Part shown: in pieces, positions 58,252 through 64,000 of the stretch | Layout: each line of letters starts with the position of its first letter | How positions within the stretch are numbered: position 1 is the stretch's first letter | Origin: Anaspis maculata | Lineage: Eukaryota > Arthropoda > Insecta > Coleoptera > Scraptiidae | NCBI GenBank assembly: GCA_949128115.1 | Contig: OX421966.1 | Coordinates: forward strand, 6,758,001 to 6,822,000 | Reading direction: 5' to 3' | Length of the DNA: 64,000 nt | Program-made: the position numbers and the translations under genes | Notes under the pieces: generated by a model | What the model saw: the letters and a program-made list of their open reading frames with translations, nothing else | Database searches by the model: none | What the model was told of the DNA's origin: nothing

Positions 58252-61208
58252 ATGGTCAGAAATGAAAGCCTAGTGTCTAAAACCTAGAACGGCTCGGCAC
58301 TCTGTCACTTACCTGCCATTCTGACAAGATAACAGTCACAACAGCCAAGGCAACACTGTAGCGGAATATGATGCAAGGAGACGTCAGAATTGGCATTTCA
58401 TGTCAAAATTTCCTAACCTCACTGGACTTTGCCACAAAAAGCCCGTTTTCACGTAACTTAGTCTGTCAGCGTCCGTTACACCCTAGGGAACATAGCCAAC
58501 CGCGTTTTTATTTCTACTGAATTTAAAACGTGATCGGCATATAAATGTAGAGACCCAAATCAGATTTTGTGTCTCTTAATAATTGTCGACAGAACAAAAA
58601 TTGAAGATTCATTTCATATTTGCCGGAAAGAACTTCTCGGCAGCTTTTCAGCGATGTGACAAGTGACAAATGACATTTGATGACACAAGCTGTCTGCCAT
58701 TTTACTGTAGTATGACTGTAGATGTCTGATATTTTCAATCGAGGAATCTCGCCGTCAATCTAAAATCCATGTCAACGCCCCACCTCTTACAGACAGACCG
58801 ACATCAAAACAAGAAAAAAAGTTCAACAAATCTTCACGTGTTGGCATACAAAAAACTCGAAAGATGCAAAAAGCTTTCACAGCTCCAATTACTTTTCAGT
58901 CTTGATGAATGTTATGTATTCCAAAAATCAGATTTAGTTTTGCAAACTACTCATCCAAAGTCCCTCGCGTTCAAATACAGTGACATCTTGCGGGCGGCTG
59001 TTGAATTTGACATTTTGCGCTAGAAATAATGCGTTCCCCAAGTCCAATTGCGTTTATAATCGGAACTTATTGTTACGAGCTGCGAGGCTGTTGTGCATTC
59101 GAGAGCACACGCGGTCTTTCTGGACCGTTCTGATACAGTGTTACAAGTTGCGGAACTCTCGTGCAAACTAGTGCATTCGAGAGCATACGCGTAGGCTCCA
59201 GACCGTTTGATATACCTAGCATGGAGATATCAAAACTCGAGTGGAACACATCTACCCGATTGACAAAAATGTCGCTCCCAGAACACGCCGGTGATACACG
59301 CAAAAGTGTTGGACTGTTCGAGAGTCGCCGCGAAGCCACATTCCTCGGTCAATGTGGAATGTGCCAAAGAACCAGTGGGAAGTCCCGGAATAACAGTCAA
59401 AGTGCGTGTCGACTGACGGAGCAGTATTCAATCTAGAGTGAAGACAGCGAGTAGTAATCGGCGATATACTCAATCGCGAATAATAATTGACGTGCATTTA
59501 TGTTTGTTATCAGCCAAAAAAAAAACAGTGCGTGTTTGAACGTTCGTCTCAATTATGAAAGAACCCAAAACGCAAAATCGGTAATATTATCATCAATTTG
59601 TGAATGTTTGATGGTAGTCCATCTCATAAAACTTAGCCGGACTCCAAAGACACATTATTTTCAATATGAAAGTCACATTTCACAGCCGCCCGATATGTCA
59701 TTTAAGTTGAATTGCACCGAGTATTGAAATACTGCTCGCACATGACAAAATGACTACAGTAGCTTCCATAGAGTGAATCAAGCTTTAGTTCTTCGTGTGC
59801 GTCATCTGGACAACATGATTTTTTCAACTTTTATTATGTGAATGGAGCTTTATGATTTTCACGAGCTATTTCCTAGATAAGCTCACTGTCAAACGACTAA
59901 TGTGACCTTGGTACTGTAGATTCAGCTCCACTTCTTCGTAAGCGTCATCTAAAGGCGCTTGCCAAATGCGAAACATGACTTAATGCTCTTTACAGCTTGA
60001 AGCTACCTTAAGTTCTGTTATTTGAACGTGCCATCTGAAGGCGCTTGCGCAACACCAAATAAGCTCTTGACGTAGCTCTAATAGCTCTAGGTGCAAATCA
60101 AGCTTTACTTCCACAACAAGTTTTCGGACTTCACGGCTAGATCAGACGAATTAGTGAGTAAGATAATTTCTAGGTGACCGATGCCTACTCGCCTGATGCC
60201 TAATTGGTTCAAGAAGGTTATAAATAGTTGCTACACGAGAAGTACCTACTTGATGGTGACAGCAGCTATGGGGTGTCACAACCCCCGAATGTAATAAATG
60301 ATAGTGAAGATATCGTTTACAGAATGGCACCAGTGAAAAGAATGAATAATGCCCCCACGTGCTACATTCCTGCGAAATTTATTTTCTAGGTAAACGTGAA
60401 CTTGGTGAATCTTCCAAGGCTTCCAAGCGTCTTGTTTCGCGTCAATGACGTCATTAACCTTTCGAGTTTTGACAGCTGTTTCTGCGCATGACCGTGTGGT
60501 GTAAAAGATGACATCCGTAGCACGAAAGTACGAAACGTGTTCTATTCATGTCGTTGACTTGTGTTGACACAAGCCGACATAGAATGTCCTAAATGGAAAG
60601 CGCTCATTATCGTTCAATAGAGAATCAGTTCAGTGAATGATGGCCGAAATTCAGGCAAGATTGGTCAAACGACTCGAAAGTTGATGGAACAAAATTATTT
60701 TATTTCCAAATTTAAAAACGGCTCTTACTGGGCGTCTTTGCAATGGTTTCTCTTGACGGAGACCCTTCCAGTTTTGAAGCTCTATCGACTGTTGAAATGT
60801 TGAAAAGGACGAGCTCCTACAATATTTACGCCACCGGCACCGGCTTATTTCGACAAAACTGATTACTACCAGCTCATAAATTCGTAACTGACAACTATCA
60901 GTGCATTTATAATTGAGAAAAAAAACATTTTTTTAATTCAACTTTGACGGCCTATATCTCAGTTATTATCATTTCGGCAATACGTTTACTCAGGAAAATC
61001 TAGTTATCAAATGTAAAAGCTTGTGAACGTAATCCTGGAATTACTTTTCCAATAAAAGTATCAAGTAATAAACTTGGTCGACTTGCACAATCGCACAAAG
61101 ATACCTCACTGTCAAATCAGTATATGGGAATATATAGGCAAAACCCTCGGCAAAACCGCAGAATAACTAGCATTTGAACCGGAGAAAACGGGCACACTCC
61201 AGCATGTA
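58252..61208 (+). repeat. Segmental duplication block A, copy 2 (uninterrupted)
   Basis: Matches 21557-23376 plus 27936-29070 with small indels, and carries no Gypsy element. 60068-60072 is the single GACGT where the other copy received the insertion. Confidence 0.78.
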
Positions 61209-61265
61209 ACGAGAGGGGGCGTTCGATTCATTACTCACCACATCTCTAGGCGCTACTATACATAA
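61209..61265 (+). promoter_or_regulatory. Probable promoter of zinc-finger copy 5
   Basis: ACGAGAGGGGGCGTTCG (61209-61225) and TATACATAA (61257-61265), placed as in copies 2 and 3. Confidence 0.55.
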
Positions 61266-61444
61266 AACGTTCGTTGTTTTTTTCTACTAAAATTATTTAA
61301 TCATCTCTATTTTATCACCGTGACTGTTTCTTTATGTAGATAGGTAATCGGGTACCTGTCCTATGCGAATCAATAAAACCCAACTTGAAACTATGCTTTT
61401 GATAAACTAATTAAATCTATAACCAAGAAATTCCAATATCTACC

Positions 61445-62900
61445 ATGTAAGTTGCGACCCATACCTTTTATGCAAAATACACTATCATTCACTTATAAAT
61501 ATGTACGTAGGTCAAATCAAGGGAAGGCGGCAGCAACGCTAGGATGTCCACAATGTCCCTATGAAACCCGATGGAATTTTCAACTTGAACATCACGTTCG
61601 AAGACAACACGAAACGGTTTACCAAGCGGAATTGTTCCACGCAATCTTCGAACCACAGCTCCACTCTTGCGATACGTGCGAATTCAAAAGTTTCTATCAA
61701 CTCGATGTGTACGAACATTGCGTTCGAGAACACAAACTCAAGGTCAACGGGGACGGAACGGTCCACCAAGATGACGGGTATTGCGAACAATTCGGGTGCT
61801 TCCCGGGTTGCAAATTCAAAGCGTTCTCTATCATGTCGGCTGCGAAGCATTACGACAGCTGTGGAATGGTGGGAAGAGTTACAGAAGTGAAATGCCAAGA
61901 TGCTTCTCGGCCAATTAGATCGGACAAAAATTTAGACCACTGTACTGCACTGTCATCGATTACATATCATTGTGCGATGTGCTTTTTCGAAACAAAATAC
62001 AAAAGATCACTTCAGCGGCATGTCATGTCGCAACACGCTAATCCTGAAGATATCGTCTGGTACAACTGTGGAAAGTGTTCGTATAAAACTAAACACGAAC
62101 ACTGTTTGAGAATACACTCGCTGAAACATGCCAATTCAGATCATATCAAATGGAACAACTGTGACAAATGCTCCTTTCGAGCTGAAGTAACGAACGATTT
62201 GAAACGGCACATGGTAACAGATGCTCCCAGTGGAGAAATCAATTGGTACAAATGTGATAAATGCTTGTTCAAAACCAAACTTGAAGCCAATTTGAAACAG
62301 CACCTGTCAACACATGCTACAAGTGAAGAAGTTAATTGGTACAAATGCTATAAATGCTTGTTTGAAACTAAACGTAAATTTAATTTGAAATAGCACATGT
62401 TAACACATGCTTCCAGTGAAAGAATTGATTGGTACAAATGTGAGAAATGCTTGCTCAAAACTAAACGTAGAAGCGATTTGAAACGGCACATGTCAACACA
62501 TGCTCCCAGTGAAGAAATTGATTGGTACAAATGCGATAAATGCTTGTTCAAAACTAAATATAAAACCAGCTTGGAGCACCACATGTTAACACATGCTCCC
62601 AATGAAAAAAATGAATGGCAAAAATGCGATCAATGTTTCTACCAAACGAAGAAGCAAAACAGCAATTTGAAACAGCACATGTTAACACATGCTTCCACTG
62701 AAGAAATTGATTGGTTCAGATGCAATGAATGCTTGTTTAAAACTAAACTTAGAGGCAATTTGAAAAAGCACATGTTAACACATGCTCCCAGTGAAGAAGT
62801 CAATTGGTACACATGCCACAAATACTTGTTCAAAACTAAACATAAAGGTAATTTGAAAGAGCACAATCTGAAACATGCCAATACGAACGAACGAGATTAA
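61445..62900 (+). pseudogene. Zinc-finger copy 5 (13-finger array with internal stop)
   Basis: 61445-61446 joined to 61511 onward, with a 64 bp intron 61447-61510. The same AT|G start reads M-S-N-Q-G-K-A-A-A-T-L-G-C. A TAG at 62391-62393 replaces the CAG found at this finger position elsewhere, cutting finger 8 before its histidines and leaving a 294-residue product. Downstream the frame stays open to 62900 with five more fingers. Finger 6 has lost its last His (HMVTD) and finger 13 its second Cys (CHKY). Finger 3 is C2HC (GCFPGCKF...HYDSC). Loss of both stop-free frame and zinc ligands points to decay, though a short protein with seven finger units is possible. Confidence 0.82.
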
Positions 62901-63395
62901 GCATTTTGTGAAATTTTTGTGGGGAATGACACATAGCAACTTCACTCAAATGTGAGATGCTGGCGATATCCTTGACGAAAACTAGCTATGCTGCAGTAAT
63001 AATTGATGTTGTAAAGTTTTTTTGGTCCGAATTTATTGTTCTGATCAAACTGTTGAAAAATGAAATTTTAATTAAAAAAAACTAGCCCAAGATGTTTCCA
63101 GTTCAGCTACAATCGCTCTATCAACCACCATATCCTCCCCAGTCCCATACTGACAGGAACAAACCGTAGAACCTCTCTCGCCCCTCTGCCGGCGTCTTGT
63201 TGGATTCAAGAGTCTTCCAGCAATGCGAACCTCTTTCTGGACCTCATTCGCACTTATTCCTTGAGAAGCACGAATTGCAAAACTTTTTGCTTTTCATCTG
63301 GACTTCTCAATTCTCTTCGCAACAGACCATTCTCCAATCTTCCCCTGCGCTCTCTGTCCATCAAGGTCTGCTCTTCTCTTTTCGCCAGCAAGCCA
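62901..63395 (+). repeat. 3' flank of zinc-finger copy 5, end of the segmental duplication
   Basis: Matches 30539-31030. Similarity stops at GCCAGCAAGCCA, where a dispersed repeat begins at 63396. Confidence 0.65.
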
Positions 63396-63658
63396 GTTAG
63401 TCCGGTGGACTAGGGTTATAACTATGCATTTTATGACTACGGAACAATTTTTTGCAGGCATGTTCAGAAACCTTCATCTATCGTTTGAGAAGTGCTGCCA
63501 AGCAATTTTTTAACGTGGGGGGTCAGGGGGGCCCTTTTTTGACAACCCTAATCGTTTTTTGTCGATAAAATCTGTAATAAAAATGCTAAATGAAAATTCC
63601 AACGGATTATTGGAAAGTAGCTCGGAAGGTCACTTATGTGTGATCAAAACTATTATAG
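63396..63658 (+). repeat. Dispersed repeat beginning TTAGTCCGGTGGACTA
   Basis: Same sequence as parts of both arms of IR-5 (about 49150-49430 and, inverted, 52200-52465), including the palindrome TAGTCCGGTGGACTA and GGAACAATTTTTTGCAGGC. It lies exactly at the end of the zinc-finger duplication, so it probably inserted there. Confidence 0.6.
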
Positions 63659-64000
63659 TTGCAGCGGTACGCTTTTTGATTCTGCATTTTGTGATACTGC
63701 AATGAAATTTGGCAGATGCAAACTACATAAAATTTCAAGTGATTTGACCCGCAGCACTCAAAAATTTGTCCATTAGGGGGCGACTGGGGGCCCCTCAAAA
63801 TTTCAAGATGTCTGAATTTTTCCCATGCGCTATTCAGTACCACCCTATCTACCGTACAGGACCTAAACAACTTTGTTCTTGACCATCAAACATTTTTCGT
63901 CATGTCAGTTCCATTCTTCTTATAGAAAAAAAAAATTTTTCTTGCCTGGTCAGCAAATTGAAAAATATATTTTTTTTTGGACCACCAATAGAGTGTGAAG
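63659..64000. other. Unassigned end of window
   Basis: No gene recognised. It may be the rest of the preceding repeat, cut by the window edge. Confidence 0.3.

Overview
This is eukaryotic nuclear DNA, almost certainly from an insect. The evidence is short 53-68 bp GT-AG introns, a mitochondrial presequence protease gene, a C2H2/C2HC zinc-finger family, and a dense mix of Ty3/Gypsy, LINE and DNA transposons. A hemipteran genome would fit, but the species cannot be named from the sequence. Ordinary host genes are few. They are the 5' exon of a PITRM1/PreP-type protease (372-2719, minus) and a five-member zinc-finger family: three intact copies (18.4-19.6, 29.4-30.5, 54.3-55.6 kb) and two broken ones (56.0-57.4, 61.4-62.9 kb). 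Nearly everything else is mobile or repetitive DNA.

Layout. 0-3 kb: PITRM1 exon. 3-6.5 kb: two copies of a ~0.85 kb repeat. Copy A carries two insertions whose empty sites are preserved in copy B. 7.2-8.2 kb: a 0.93 kb palindromic element. 8.56-17.20 kb: a giant foldback element with ~129 bp terminal inverted repeats. Each arm holds about 15 tandem copies of a 142 bp unit, in opposite orientations, and the middle holds a nested 2.07 kb palindrome and a 1.56 kb dispersed repeat. 17.2-31.1 kb: zinc-finger copy 1, a 1.59 kb palindrome, a duplicated intergenic block interrupted by an intact 4.56 kb Ty3/Gypsy element with identical LTRs, and zinc-finger copy 2. 31.4-33.0 kb: another palindrome. 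33.9-48.7 kb: a degenerate ~50 bp minisatellite-like field holding a LINE fragment. That LINE is split by a 9.87 kb THAP-DDE/SWIM-YqaJ DNA transposon, which is itself split by a 5.28 kb P-like element. 48.8-53.2 kb: a 4.4 kb inverted-repeat structure. 54-63.4 kb: zinc-finger copies 3-5 and the second copy of the duplicated block. 63.4-64 kb: more dispersed repeat.

The strongest signals are three. First, all five zinc-finger paralogues have the ATG start codon interrupted by a small intron (AT|G). Unspliced RNA reads ATG-TAA, and spliced RNA opens the long zinc-finger frame. Second, there is a three-level nest of transposons. Removing the outer element with one copy of a 2 bp AT duplication rejoins the LINE reverse-transcriptase frame. 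Removing the inner element with one copy of a 7 bp CTTCTGC duplication rejoins a 441-residue SWIM-YqaJ nuclease gene. Third, there is the 8.6 kb foldback with paired 142 bp arrays, among at least six long palindromes that could supply hairpin RNA. All positions come from reading the sequence. Family names for transposons are inferences from domains and target-site duplications.
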